Part shown: piece by piece, positions 42,966-52,935 of the stretch
Numbering within the stretch: the first letter of the stretch is position 1
Layout of the letters: each line of letters starts with the position of its first letter
NCBI GenBank assembly: GCA_051652785.1
Contig: JBOFUX010000052.1
Location: 25,649 to 89,648, forward strand
Reading direction: 5' to 3'
Length of the DNA: 64,000 nt
Source: JAGNZR01 sp051652785
GTDB taxonomy: Bacteria > Fusobacteriota > Fusobacteriia > Fusobacteriales > Fusobacteriaceae
Translations under genes and position numbers: made by a program
Notes under the pieces: generated by a model
Told to the model about the DNA's origin: nothing
Seen by the model: only the letters and a program-made list of their open reading frames with translations
The model's database searches: none

Positions 42966-45900
42966 ATGAGACCAATAAAATTAGAGATAGAAGGATTACA
43001 AAGTTTTAGAGAGAAACAAATTATTAATTTTGAAAAACTTTCAGAATTTGGATTGTTTGGAATTTTTGGAGAAACTGGGAGTGGAAAATCAACAATTTTA
43101 GATGCAATGATATATGCAATTTATAATAAAATTCCAAGAATGATGGGAACAACTGATAAAATTGAAGAATCTTTTAACTTAGAATCTGATATAATGAAAA
43201 TAAGATTTGAATTTGCCTTGGGAGAAGATAACTATATCATAGAAAGAGGAATGAGAAGGGCTAAAGGTACAAAACTTTTCAGTGTATTAACCCCTGTATT
43301 ATTAAAAAATAATGAAGTAGTTGCTAATAAAACAAAGCAAATAGATTCTATCATAATGGAAGATTTTGGAATAGATGTTGATGATTTCACTCGTTCAGTT
43401 ATACTTCCTCAAGGGAAATTTAGTGAATTTTTGAAACTTACAGGTCAAAATAAACTTATTATGTTGGAAAATATATTTTCTTTAGAACAATATGGAGATT
43501 CTCTTAGAGATAAGGTTAGTAAAGAAAAAAAAAGATGGGAAAGTGAAATACAAAGTTTAAAAGATAGAGCTTTCGGAAAAGGATTAGTAACTGAGAAAGA
43601 AATTGAAGAAACAAGTAATAATTTAAAAAAATTAGAAAATAATAAAGAAGAAATTGAAAAAAATAAAATAGAATTTGAACTGATATACAAAAATATAGAA
43701 AATTTAAAAAATTATATAGAAGAAAAGAAAATATTGGATAAAAAAGTTAAAGCATTAAAATTAGAGGAAAAAAAATTTTTAGATTTGGAAAATGAGATTA
43801 ATTCTTTAAAAAAAATATCTAAATTTAGTGATGTTTTAACAGAAAAAAAAGAAAAAACAAATAATCAATTAGAGATAGAAAAAGAATTGATACTTCTAGA
43901 AGAAAAACAAACTACTTTAAACTTAGAATTTGTTGAATTAAAAAAATTAATTGCGTTAGAAGAATCCAATGTTAATAATATTCATGAAAAATTACTTACA
44001 TTAAATTTTAATAAAGAATTATTGGAAGAACTTAAAGAAAATATCATAAAAAAAGAAAGAGTAGATATATACAATTCTAATATTGAGGGATTAAATAAGC
44101 AATTACTTGAAAATGAAAATGAAAAATCACAATGTGAAATTAAGAATAAAACAATAAATGAGTTGTTGAATGAAAAGAGAGACAAGATAAAATTAGAAGA
44201 AAAAGATACAATAACTGAAAAAGAACTAAAAGAACTAAATGAAAAAAAACTAATATTTAAAAAAGATATTTTTACAGTTCTAAAAAATGAAAATGATTTA
44301 AAGAATTTAAAGAAAAATAAACCTGAAAATATTTTAAAGTTAAAAGAAATAAAAAAAATATTAGATATGAAGCTAATTTGTGAAGTAGAACTTGAAAATA
44401 AAATAGAAGAAAATAGAGCCTCTATTTTTTCTAATAAACTAATAAAAGGGAAGCCATGTCCTGTTTGTGGGTCAAAGGAGCATCCCCATAAAGCTGAATT
44501 TGATAAAAAAGCTGAAAAAATATTGAAAGAATTAAAAACTGAAATAATAAAACTAAGAGAACAAGAGACGCAACTTGAAAGTAAAAAAAATAGAATTGAA
44601 GAAGATATACTAAAATTAGAGTTGGAAATAAAAAAATACTTAGAAAATTTAAAAAAAATAGAAAAAGATGAAAAAAAAGAAATTATATTAGGAGAGATAG
44701 AAATAGATAAAGATTTTTTGCTTAGTAAAAAATTAGAATTAAAAGTTGAATTACTAGAAAAAAATTATGAAAAATTATATTTAAAACATAAAAATACAGA
44801 AAAATTAACACAAAAATTAGAAAGTGAAATTATTAAATTAGAGAGAGATAAAGAGCATAATATAAGTGAAAAAGATAGAATAGATTCAATGAATATAAAT
44901 CTAAAAAATAATTTGCTTAAAAATCTTAAAAGAGTAGAAGAAATAGAAGTAAATATTGATATTAAATATAAAAAAGAATTATTAAATACTTTATTAGAAG
45001 AGAAAGTGAAATTAGTAAAATTAGAAAATGAATCTAATGAATTAGAAAAAGAAAAAAAAGAAATTCAAGATAAATTTTTAGAAAACAAGAATAAATTAAA
45101 CGAAAAAAATATAGAAATTATAAAAATAAATATGCAAAAAACTAGTGAGTTAAAAACTTTTGAAAATTTAGAGAGAGATATTTTAAATTTAGATTATAAA
45201 ATTAATAAACTCTTTGAAAATTCAACATTTAAAACTCTTTATGAAATAGAGATTTTAGTAGAAAAAGAAAAAACTTTTAATTATTTAGAAACTGAAGAAA
45301 AAATAGAAAAATATAAAGGTGATGTTTTTATTACAACTCAAAAAATTGAAGAAAATTTAATAAATATAGATAGTAGAAAATTAACAGATGAAATGTGGCA
45401 CGATACAATGGATAAAAAAGATTTTTTTAATAGAGAGTGGCTAAATATAAACTCAGCTATTCAGGTTGAAAAAAAAGTATTAGAAGATAAAAAAAATATT
45501 TATAATCAGCTAAAAGACCTAATATTAAAAGAAAAAAAAATACAAAAAAAATTAGATTTAGCGGAAGATTTATTAAAGAAAGTCTCTGCTCGTGGTTTTG
45601 TTAAATTTTTATCTAGAAAAAAATTGAAAAGCATAACAAAAAATGCTTCTTTAAGAGTGGGAAGAATAACAGGTGGAAGATATGAATTAATAAGTAATGC
45701 AGATTGTGAGTTTTTAGTTATAGACGTATTTAACAGTGGAAAGGAAAGAAAGTGTTCAACACTCTCTGGGGGAGAAACATTTATAGTATCTTTATCTCTT
45801 GCTCTAGCATTATCTAATCAATTACAATTAAAAGGAAGAACTCAACTTGAATTTTTCTTTTTAGATGAAGGTTTTGGAACTTTAGATGAAAGTTTACTAG

Positions 45901-46058
45901 ATAAAGTAATAGATTCCTTAACAACTATCCATAAAGATGAAGGAATTAAAGTTGGAATTATAACTCATGTTGAAAATTTAAAAACGAGAGTGAATAGACG
46001 ATTAGAGATTCTAGCTCCGATTCAAGGAGACAGAGGAAGTTTAATAAAATTATTATAA
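42966..46058 (+). CDS. sbcC: exonuclease subunit SbcC (SMC-like ATPase)
   Basis: Rad50-type ATPase that tethers DNA and controls SbcD. Walker A GETGSGKST is near residue 36 in an N-terminal head; long heptad-rich coiled coils (about 200-480 and 510-850) flank the zinc hook CPVCGSKEHPH at about residue 498. The C-terminal head carries the ABC signature LSGGETFIVSLSLALAL and Walker B FFLDEGFGTLDE. Length 1030 is typical. It starts directly at the sbcD stop. Inner strand composition is very A-rich, as expected for a Lys/Glu coiled coil. Confidence 0.96.
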   Translation: MRPIKLEIEGLQSFREKQIINFEKLSEFGLFGIFGETGSGKSTILDAMIYAIYNKIPRMMGTTDKIEESFNLESDIMKIRFEFALGEDNYIIERGMRRAKGTKLFSVLTPVLLKNNEVVANKTKQIDSIIMEDFGIDVDDFTRSVILPQGKFSEFLKLTGQNKLIMLENIFSLEQYGDSLRDKVSKEKKRWESEIQSLKDRAFGKGLVTEKEIEETSNNLKKLENNKEEIEKNKIEFELIYKNIENLKNYIEEKKILDKKVKALKLEEKKFLDLENEINSLKKISKFSDVLTEKKEKTNNQLEIEKELILLEEKQTTLNLEFVELKKLIALEESNVNNIHEKLLTLNFNKELLEELKENIIKKERVDIYNSNIEGLNKQLLENENEKSQCEIKNKTINELLNEKRDKIKLEEKDTITEKELKELNEKKLIFKKDIFTVLKNENDLKNLKKNKPENILKLKEIKKILDMKLICEVELENKIEENRASIFSNKLIKGKPCPVCGSKEHPHKAEFDKKAEKILKELKTEIIKLREQETQLESKKNRIEEDILKLELEIKKYLENLKKIEKDEKKEIILGEIEIDKDFLLSKKLELKVELLEKNYEKLYLKHKNTEKLTQKLESEIIKLERDKEHNISEKDRIDSMNINLKNNLLKNLKRVEEIEVNIDIKYKKELLNTLLEEKVKLVKLENESNELEKEKKEIQDKFLENKNKLNEKNIEIIKINMQKTSELKTFENLERDILNLDYKINKLFENSTFKTLYEIEILVEKEKTFNYLETEEKIEKYKGDVFITTQKIEENLINIDSRKLTDEMWHDTMDKKDFFNREWLNINSAIQVEKKVLEDKKNIYNQLKDLILKEKKIQKKLDLAEDLLKKVSARGFVKFLSRKKLKSITKNASLRVGRITGGRYELISNADCEFLVIDVFNSGKERKCSTLSGGETFIVSLSLALALSNQLQLKGRTQLEFFFLDEGFGTLDESLLDKVIDSLTTIHKDEGIKVGIITHVENLKTRVNRRLEILAPIQGDRGSLIKLL

Positions 46059-46094
46059 AATAAGAGGTTGAATAAAAAATAGAGGGGAAAGTAA

Positions 46095-48722
46095 ATGAGT
46101 ATAAAAAGGGAAATAAAATTTAATTATATAGATTATGGTCAAAAAATAGTAGACTCTCTTTCTAAAGGAGAAGATAATTTATATATATTTTCTTCATATC
46201 TTTTAAGGAATTTATATAAAGAAAAAATGAAAACAAATATATTTGAAAAAATTTCAGAAATGTTAACTTTAGATGAGTTCAAAAATGAGATGTATAAAAC
46301 TGATAAAATTATTTTAAGAGAGGCTAAAAGAACTCTCTCTCTTTACCTTGCACTGAACTCAAAAACAAAGGAAAGACTCAAGATAACAGGATATTATGAA
46401 TTTATAACTCTTGCAAATGAATTTTTTTCATTTTATGCAAGTGAATTTAAATTTTTAATAAAAAAATATAGAAATATAGAAAAATGGCAAGAGGAAAAAA
46501 TAGAAGATTATAGATTTATGAAAATAGAATATGATCTGTATCTTAAAAAAAATAATTTTATTCCATTTGAATGGTTGGAAAATTATGAAAATTTAGATTT
46601 ATCCTTTATTAAAAAATTTAAAAAAATAATTTTTATAGATATTGTAGATTTTTCCTTATTAGATAAAGAAGTAATAAAAGAATTAAAAAAATATATAGAT
46701 ATAGAATTTTATTTACAGTTAAAAGAAGGAGATTTTGATGAAATAAACTTAAATATAAAGGACATATCTTTAAGTAAAAAAAATAAAAAAATAAAAATAT
46801 ATAAATTAACTGAAGAAGTAGAAGAAGGAATAAACCTCATAGAAAGTTTTAAAGGAAAAATAGGTAATGATATTTTTACACCTAATATTGATAATACAAA
46901 ACTAAATTTCTTACTTCCTAAATATTTCTCTTCAACAAAACTTCCGGTGCTCAATGATACTGATATATATTGTTTTATGAAAGTGCAGCACGAAATTTTA
47001 GGAAGTTTTGTTCCTGAACTAAAAAATGCAATATCATTTTCCGCTTTAGAACAGGGTATGAGTCAAAAATCATTTAAATTAAACTATAATATAACTTCTA
47101 AAGAAATAGAAACTTTTTATATGTTAATAGAAGATAGTTATAAATATTTTTTACCAGAATTGACCTTAGAAGAAAACTTTAAAAAGATTTGTACTGAAGA
47201 ATTAAGTGATAAATTAGTAAGAATTTATGAAGATATATTGACTATTTCAAAATTTACTACAGTTGAAGAATATTTTAATTTTTATAAAAATGAGCCCAAT
47301 TTAATTAATTTATTTGAAAAAAATTACACTAATATAGTGGAAAAATATTTTGAAGCTTTTACTTTAGCCAAAACAAGCGAATTTTTAGATGAAAAAAAAG
47401 GATTAAAAAATATTTTTATCGAAAATAAATCTTTAGGTATCTTAAATTTAATAATAAAATATATGAATAATATGGAACTTAATGAGTTAAAAGCAAAATT
47501 TGAAAATGATAAAAAAAATGATAGAATTTCAGTAATTAAAGATTTAAGTTTAGCTATCGATAGACAAGACAGAGAAAGTTATTTTATTGGGATAACAAGT
47601 AAAAATTTACCTGGAAATGAAAATGATGGGTCTCTATTTACTGAATATCAAAAATTAGAAAATGGTTTAAAAACTAAGGAAAAAATTAGAATAGAAAAAA
47701 AATATAGATTTTTTCAAGGTGTCTTAACAAGTAAAAATTCTATTATTTATTATATTGAAAACACTAAAAATAATGAAACAATTTCACCATTTTTAGAAGA
47801 GCTTATAGAAAAATGTGACTTAAAGATAGAGTCTGGAACTATAAATTTAGAAGATTCTTTATTGAGAATAGAAGAATCACTGCAATCTGTAAAAATACCA
47901 CTTGAACAATTTACAATAGATAATTTAGAAAAATCACTTGATGATATTGAAGAAAAAAAAATAAATTTAGGAACATATGATTACACAGATTTACACGAAT
48001 GTGAATACAGATATTATTTAGGTAGAATGAAAAAAATAAGTGGAATTAAAGTTGAACAAGAACGAAACTTTTCTCCAAAATTTCTAGGTATATTGGTTCA
48101 TGAGTTCTTAGAACAAATTGGAAGAATGAAAAAAGAGGAAATAGAAAAAGATAATTATTTTACTTTAGATAGAGAAAAAATTGAAAAAGAGCTTAAATAT
48201 CTTTTAAAGAAATATAGATATAAAATCCCTATTCACTTAGACAGTTATTTTAAAGAGATTTTATTTGAATTATTTATTAAAAATACAGAGGAATTTTATA
48301 GATATTTAGGAAAAATGTTAAAAAATACTCCTGTATCAAAATTTTCATCAGAAGCAAGTAAATATTCAACTATACCTTTTTTTAGTGAAAAAATAGAAGT
48401 ATATCTAAGAGGAAGAGTGGATTTAGCAATAGAAACAAATATAGGAAAATATATTGTAGATTATAAAACAGGTAAAAAAAATGAATTTCAATTGGATTTT
48501 TATTCTATTTTACTTTATGGAAATGAGGAAGCTTCTGAAAAAATGATTTATAATCCAATGAGTGGAACAAAAGAGTATTCAGATAAAATACTTCTTACTA
48601 GAGATATTATAAAAGAAAAATTAACTAATTTTATTAATACTCCTTATTATTCAAAAAGTGAAAAAAAGGGATATTGTAAAAATTGTGGCTACATGGAAAT
48701 TTGTCGAAAGGAGTTAGATTAA
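46095..48722 (+). CDS. addB: AddB-like subunit of the AddAB helicase-nuclease
   Basis: Second nuclease subunit of the AddAB (RexAB) end-resection complex. The C-terminal quarter has a RecB-type nuclease with the iron-sulphur staple: a Cys in TDLHECEYRYYLGRM and the triple GYCKNCGYMEIC, with the catalytic core LRGRVDLAIE...YIVDYKTGKK between them. The N-terminus lacks the Walker A motif found in Bacillus AddB, so it looks like an inactivated helicase module, as in Helicobacter AddB and RecC. At 875 residues it is shorter than Bacillus AddB (about 1166). AGGGGAAAG lies 6 bases before the ATG. It overlaps addA by one base. Confidence 0.87.
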   Translation: MSIKREIKFNYIDYGQKIVDSLSKGEDNLYIFSSYLLRNLYKEKMKTNIFEKISEMLTLDEFKNEMYKTDKIILREAKRTLSLYLALNSKTKERLKITGYYEFITLANEFFSFYASEFKFLIKKYRNIEKWQEEKIEDYRFMKIEYDLYLKKNNFIPFEWLENYENLDLSFIKKFKKIIFIDIVDFSLLDKEVIKELKKYIDIEFYLQLKEGDFDEINLNIKDISLSKKNKKIKIYKLTEEVEEGINLIESFKGKIGNDIFTPNIDNTKLNFLLPKYFSSTKLPVLNDTDIYCFMKVQHEILGSFVPELKNAISFSALEQGMSQKSFKLNYNITSKEIETFYMLIEDSYKYFLPELTLEENFKKICTEELSDKLVRIYEDILTISKFTTVEEYFNFYKNEPNLINLFEKNYTNIVEKYFEAFTLAKTSEFLDEKKGLKNIFIENKSLGILNLIIKYMNNMELNELKAKFENDKKNDRISVIKDLSLAIDRQDRESYFIGITSKNLPGNENDGSLFTEYQKLENGLKTKEKIRIEKKYRFFQGVLTSKNSIIYYIENTKNNETISPFLEELIEKCDLKIESGTINLEDSLLRIEESLQSVKIPLEQFTIDNLEKSLDDIEEKKINLGTYDYTDLHECEYRYYLGRMKKISGIKVEQERNFSPKFLGILVHEFLEQIGRMKKEEIEKDNYFTLDREKIEKELKYLLKKYRYKIPIHLDSYFKEILFELFIKNTEEFYRYLGKMLKNTPVSKFSSEASKYSTIPFFSEKIEVYLRGRVDLAIETNIGKYIVDYKTGKKNEFQLDFYSILLYGNEEASEKMIYNPMSGTKEYSDKILLTRDIIKEKLTNFINTPYYSKSEKKGYCKNCGYMEICRKELD

Positions 48723-51700
48723 TGGAAAGAATTATATTAAAAGCCAGTGCAGGCACAGGAAAAACATATAGGCTCTCAATAGAATATTTATCAGCTTTAC
48801 TAAAAGGTCAAAGATATAAAGACATAGTTGTTATGACTTTTACCAAAAAAGCAACTTCAGAGATAAAAGAAAGAATCATAAATTTTTTAAAAATAATATC
48901 CTACAGTGGTGAGGAGATTGAGTTAGATTTTAAAGAAAAAAATAAAGAAAAAAAAGAGATTTTAGAGAAGATAAAAGAACACTATAAAAATATAGAAATA
49001 GATGAATTAAAAATAAAAAAAATTTATAATGAGATTAAAATAAATTCTGATAGGATGAAAATATATACAATTGATGGTTTTATAAATACTATTTTTAAAA
49101 CAGCTATTGCCCCTAGTTTAGGCTTATCTACTTATGAAATAGTTGATGAAGACGAAAATAATGAGATTTTTAACAGATTATTTGAGAAAATATTTAAAAA
49201 TAAAGAAAGTTTTGAAATATTTAAAAGTTTTTTAGAATCAAATACTGAAAAAAATTTAGAGAATTATCTAGATATAATTAAAATGTTAGTAAACTCTAGA
49301 TGGAAAATGATTTTATTAGAAGAATCAAAATTAAATAAAGATAAAAATTTACTCGGAGATGGAAGAGAAAATAATTTTCATATTCATTATAGAGAAACAA
49401 TGGATATATTATTAAAAATTGTTAAGTTAAAGAAAGGGGAGCTTGGAAAGTTAGCTAATGGTCTCACAACTGACTATATAAGCTATACTAATTTAATAGA
49501 AGATGATGAAATTAAAGATTATTTATTAAAAAACTATAAACTTTTTTTTAAAAAGGATACTTTTCCATGGAATAAAACAATTGTAAAAAGTACAAAAGCA
49601 ATTAATTTATTAGAAGAGGAAGATACACTTTTGGAGAGTTATGAAATATTTAAAAAAAAATTAGGTATATATCTACATGATAATGAAATATTAAAATATG
49701 AAAAATTAGTACTTCATTTAATAGAGGAGTTATATAAAAATTATGATGAAATAAAATTTAGAGAAGGAAAACTTTCTCATAACGATATTAGTAACTATAC
49801 TTTTAAATACTGTAAAGAGGAAAAAATAAACCTATTGGATGTTAATGGTATAACATCATACTTTAATGATATATTTGATAGTAAAATATCAACACTTTTT
49901 ATTGATGAATTTCAAGATACGAGTATTTTACAATGGAAATTACTAAAAGCAGTAGCAGATAAAGCAGATAAAGTAATTTGCGTCGGAGATGAAAAACAAA
50001 GTATTTATAGTTGGAGAGGCGGTGAGAAAAAACTTTTTGAAGATTTAAAAAAAATATTAAATGGAAAAGAAGAAACACTTGATAAATGCTATAGAAGTAA
50101 AAAATCAATAATTGAATTTACAAATAATTTATTTAAAAATATGTCAGATATTTATAATGATACTTATGGTTCTAAATTTAAAAATAGTTGGAATTTTAAT
50201 ACAGTGACCTCTTATTCAAGTGATAGTTCTTATATAGAAATAGTAAATGCTAACGAAGATACTAAAAATGATGCAGAACCCTATGAAAAAATTATTACCA
50301 TATTAAAGAGTAAATTTTCAGGGAATTATAAAAATGTTGCAATTATAGGACGTTCTAATAAAGATTTAGAAATAATGTCTCTCTATCTTTCAGAAGAAGG
50401 AATTCCTTTTATTTTAGAGTCAAATGAAAATATATTTAAACATAGAATAAATAATTCAACATTTAAATTTATTAAATATTTGGTATATGATGATTATTTT
50501 TTATTGTTAGAATTTTTAAGAAGTGATTTAATAAAAATTAATTCTAAACATTTAAAGTTTTTGTTAGAAAGAAAAAATGAGGTTATAGATTATTTAAATG
50601 AAACTATTGATATAAATATAAAAAGTAAAATAGAAGGAATAGATAATAAATTACTTTTGATATTAGATAAAATAAAATTACTCATAATCGAAAACAAAAC
50701 TATCAATTATAATACTAAAAATTTAATTGTAAAGATAATGAAAAGTTTTGGTGCACTGGAAGAATATAAAGAAAAAACAGATGTGAAAAACTTTTATAGA
50801 TTGCTAGAAATAGCAAAAGAATACAATAGTATAAATGAGTTGGTTAAGGAAGAGGAAGGTAATCCAACTAACAATAAATTTAAACAAGTAGCAGTGGAAG
50901 AAAAAAATGCTATTATTTTAATAACTGTTCACAAATCTAAAGGATTAGAATATGATACTGTATTTTATTTATATAAAAATCTTGGAAAAAAAGGTGGATT
51001 AGATAATAGTAATCTTGATTTTACTGTTAAATTAAATGAAAATTACGACTTAATAACAAATTTTTTAATTTTAAATACAAATTATAAAGGTGTTGTCTCT
51101 TATCTTCAAGGGGACTACGTGTATATTGATTTAGAGGAAAGTAAAGTTGAACAAGAAAAACTTAATGTTTTGTATGTTGGGCTAACAAGGGCTAAAAATA
51201 ATATTTTTTTAGTAATGGGAAAATGTGTAAAAAATGATAGTTTAACTTTAGCTTTAAATAACTTTGAACAAAAAAATGGAGAGTTTTTAAGACCAGAACA
51301 TATAAAAGATGAGATAATAGAAAAAAAGAAGTTTCAAATTAAGGAACTTGATTTTTGTTTTCCATCTTTTGATTTAGAAGAATTAAAAATGAATTCTGAG
51401 CTAATAGAAGAAAAATTTAAATTATTTACTTTTTCAGCTGAAGAAAAAAGACTAATAGGTACTGCTGTTCACGGTTATTTGGAGAATATTTTATATAATG
51501 ACGAAGAGGAAAAAGAAAAAGCAAAAAAGAAAATATATTCTAATTACGCATCTGAAGTTGAAGGTAATAAATTAAAGCTTATATTGAATAGCGTAGAGTT
51601 AGAAAATTCTATAAAAGAAAATATACATATTTTTTCAAAAGAATGGGACTATATATATTCAGAATATGAAGTTATGTTAAATAAAGAATCTAAAAGAATA

Positions 51701-51907
51701 GATAGACTAATGATAAAAAAGGCACAAAAGAAGCAAAAGGGAAAAATATTAATTGTAGATTATAAAACTGGTATTAGAGATGATAATCAACTAGTTGAAT
51801 ATAAAAAAGCTATAGAAAATCATTTAGAAGAGTTAGGAGTAAAAGAAGATTATTTAGTAGAAACAGAGTTTATGACATTAAAACTTCCTAAATTTATACT
51901 AAAATAA
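48722..51907 (+). CDS. addA: AddA-like helicase-nuclease (UvrD/RecB family)
   Basis: 3'-5' superfamily 1 helicase with a C-terminal nuclease that, with AddB, resects double-strand breaks for RecA loading. Motifs: Walker A LKASAGTGKTYRLS (about 7-20), TFTKKATSEIKER, YTIDGF, Walker B LFIDEFQDTSILQW, VGDEKQSIYSWRGG, LITVHKSKGLEYDTVF and LNVLYVGLTRAKNN. The nuclease core is IDRLMI...ILIVDYKTG...YKKAI. ATG 48722 shares a base with the addB stop (TAATG) and has GGAG upstream; a longer upstream reading would overlap addB heavily and is rejected. Length 1061. Chi recognition in AddAB lies in AddB; the fusobacterial Chi is unknown to me. Confidence 0.93.
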   Translation: MERIILKASAGTGKTYRLSIEYLSALLKGQRYKDIVVMTFTKKATSEIKERIINFLKIISYSGEEIELDFKEKNKEKKEILEKIKEHYKNIEIDELKIKKIYNEIKINSDRMKIYTIDGFINTIFKTAIAPSLGLSTYEIVDEDENNEIFNRLFEKIFKNKESFEIFKSFLESNTEKNLENYLDIIKMLVNSRWKMILLEESKLNKDKNLLGDGRENNFHIHYRETMDILLKIVKLKKGELGKLANGLTTDYISYTNLIEDDEIKDYLLKNYKLFFKKDTFPWNKTIVKSTKAINLLEEEDTLLESYEIFKKKLGIYLHDNEILKYEKLVLHLIEELYKNYDEIKFREGKLSHNDISNYTFKYCKEEKINLLDVNGITSYFNDIFDSKISTLFIDEFQDTSILQWKLLKAVADKADKVICVGDEKQSIYSWRGGEKKLFEDLKKILNGKEETLDKCYRSKKSIIEFTNNLFKNMSDIYNDTYGSKFKNSWNFNTVTSYSSDSSYIEIVNANEDTKNDAEPYEKIITILKSKFSGNYKNVAIIGRSNKDLEIMSLYLSEEGIPFILESNENIFKHRINNSTFKFIKYLVYDDYFLLLEFLRSDLIKINSKHLKFLLERKNEVIDYLNETIDINIKSKIEGIDNKLLLILDKIKLLIIENKTINYNTKNLIVKIMKSFGALEEYKEKTDVKNFYRLLEIAKEYNSINELVKEEEGNPTNNKFKQVAVEEKNAIILITVHKSKGLEYDTVFYLYKNLGKKGGLDNSNLDFTVKLNENYDLITNFLILNTNYKGVVSYLQGDYVYIDLEESKVEQEKLNVLYVGLTRAKNNIFLVMGKCVKNDSLTLALNNFEQKNGEFLRPEHIKDEIIEKKKFQIKELDFCFPSFDLEELKMNSELIEEKFKLFTFSAEEKRLIGTAVHGYLENILYNDEEEKEKAKKKIYSNYASEVEGNKLKLILNSVELENSIKENIHIFSKEWDYIYSEYEVMLNKESKRIDRLMIKKAQKKQKGKILIVDYKTGIRDDNQLVEYKKAIENHLEELGVKEDYLVETEFMTLKLPKFILK

Positions 51908-51910
51908 CAT

Positions 51911-51950
51911 AAAAAAATGAATGCCACAGTATAATAGCATTCATTTTTTT
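51911..51950. terminator. bidirectional terminator after addA
   Basis: AAAAAAATGAATGC (51911-51924) pairs with GCATTCATTTTTTT (51937-51950), loop 12 bases. It also serves the convergent outer-membrane protein gene. Confidence 0.92.
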
Positions 51951-51954
51951 ATAT

Positions 51955-52818
51955 TTAGAATCGATAACCACAAGCTAGAGAAAAACTCTCTCTTTCTCCA
52001 AATCCTAATTCTCCCATAATTTCAATACTTTCACTAAGTTCTATCCTTATACCTAAAATATTGTTCCATGGTTCTTTGGATTTTTCAGAAATTTCAAATT
52101 GTCCATTTTTAACTGGAAATGGTAAAGGAATAACATCTGAAATATCTCCTTTTAGTGTCTGAGATATTTCTTGGTACATTGCACCGAACCATATAGTAGT
52201 AGGAATAGAGTTAATAGAAAAGGAATAACCAATTCTTGGTGAAAGAATAAAAGCATCTACTTGCCCTTCAATTATATCTAAATTTGTTCTAGAAAAATTA
52301 ATATCAAGTAATGCAAAAATATTTTTATATCCACCAGCAAGAGTAGTACCTACTCCGTAGGTTAGTCCTTTATAATTTAATGTAAAATCTTGATTTTTAA
52401 TAGAAAAATTAGGAATATTTTTTATAGATAAATCTATTTTTGCTTTTGTTTCTCCTGTTGACTCTCCAAATAATGTATAAACATTAAGAAAAGGAAAAAT
52501 CCAAAGATCACCTTTTATTATTTTTATATTATTAGTAGTTTCAGCATGTTTTACATTAATATTTATATTATTAAAATTCACTGTAGCTGTTGGGATAAGA
52601 GGTGAGAGATTTATTTTTGCAGAACCGCTCAAATTTATCTTATTTACATTTATCCCTTGCTTCATATTTACATAAATAAAGTTTATTCCAAAAGCTTTAG
52701 GTAAAATATAACCTTTTTCAGTTACTTCTTTTCCAAAAATAGGAAAAAAATTTTCTTCGCTTCTCGTGGCAGAGAAGAGAATTATACTAAAAAATAGTAT
52801 TGTTAGTTTTATATTCAA
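51955..52818 (-). CDS. predicted outer-membrane beta-barrel protein
   Basis: A 287-residue protein with an N-terminal signal sequence (hydrophobic stretch LTILFFSIILFSA), alternating hydrophobic strands through the body and a C-terminal ACGYRF ending in Phe, as expected for BAM-inserted outer-membrane barrels. I do not recognise a specific family; the layout recalls small uncharacterised barrels. Start: the ATG at 52830 has no ribosome site, while TTG 52818 follows GGAG by 6-7 bases and is preferred. Single gene, converging on addA. No adjacent gene suggests a substrate. Confidence 0.7.
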   Translation of the reverse strand: MNIKLTILFFSIILFSATRSEENFFPIFGKEVTEKGYILPKAFGINFIYVNMKQGINVNKINLSGSAKINLSPLIPTATVNFNNININVKHAETTNNIKIIKGDLWIFPFLNVYTLFGESTGETKAKIDLSIKNIPNFSIKNQDFTLNYKGLTYGVGTTLAGGYKNIFALLDINFSRTNLDIIEGQVDAFILSPRIGYSFSINSIPTTIWFGAMYQEISQTLKGDISDVIPLPFPVKNGQFEISEKSKEPWNNILGIRIELSESIEIMGELGFGERESFSLACGYRF

Positions 52819-52935
52819 CTTACTCTCCATAATATTTTTTGAACTTCTAATATAATATTATATAAACTGGATGTTGTCAATAAATATAAAAATATAAAAA
52901 ATCCAAAATAATTAAATTTTGGATTTTAAAAGTAT

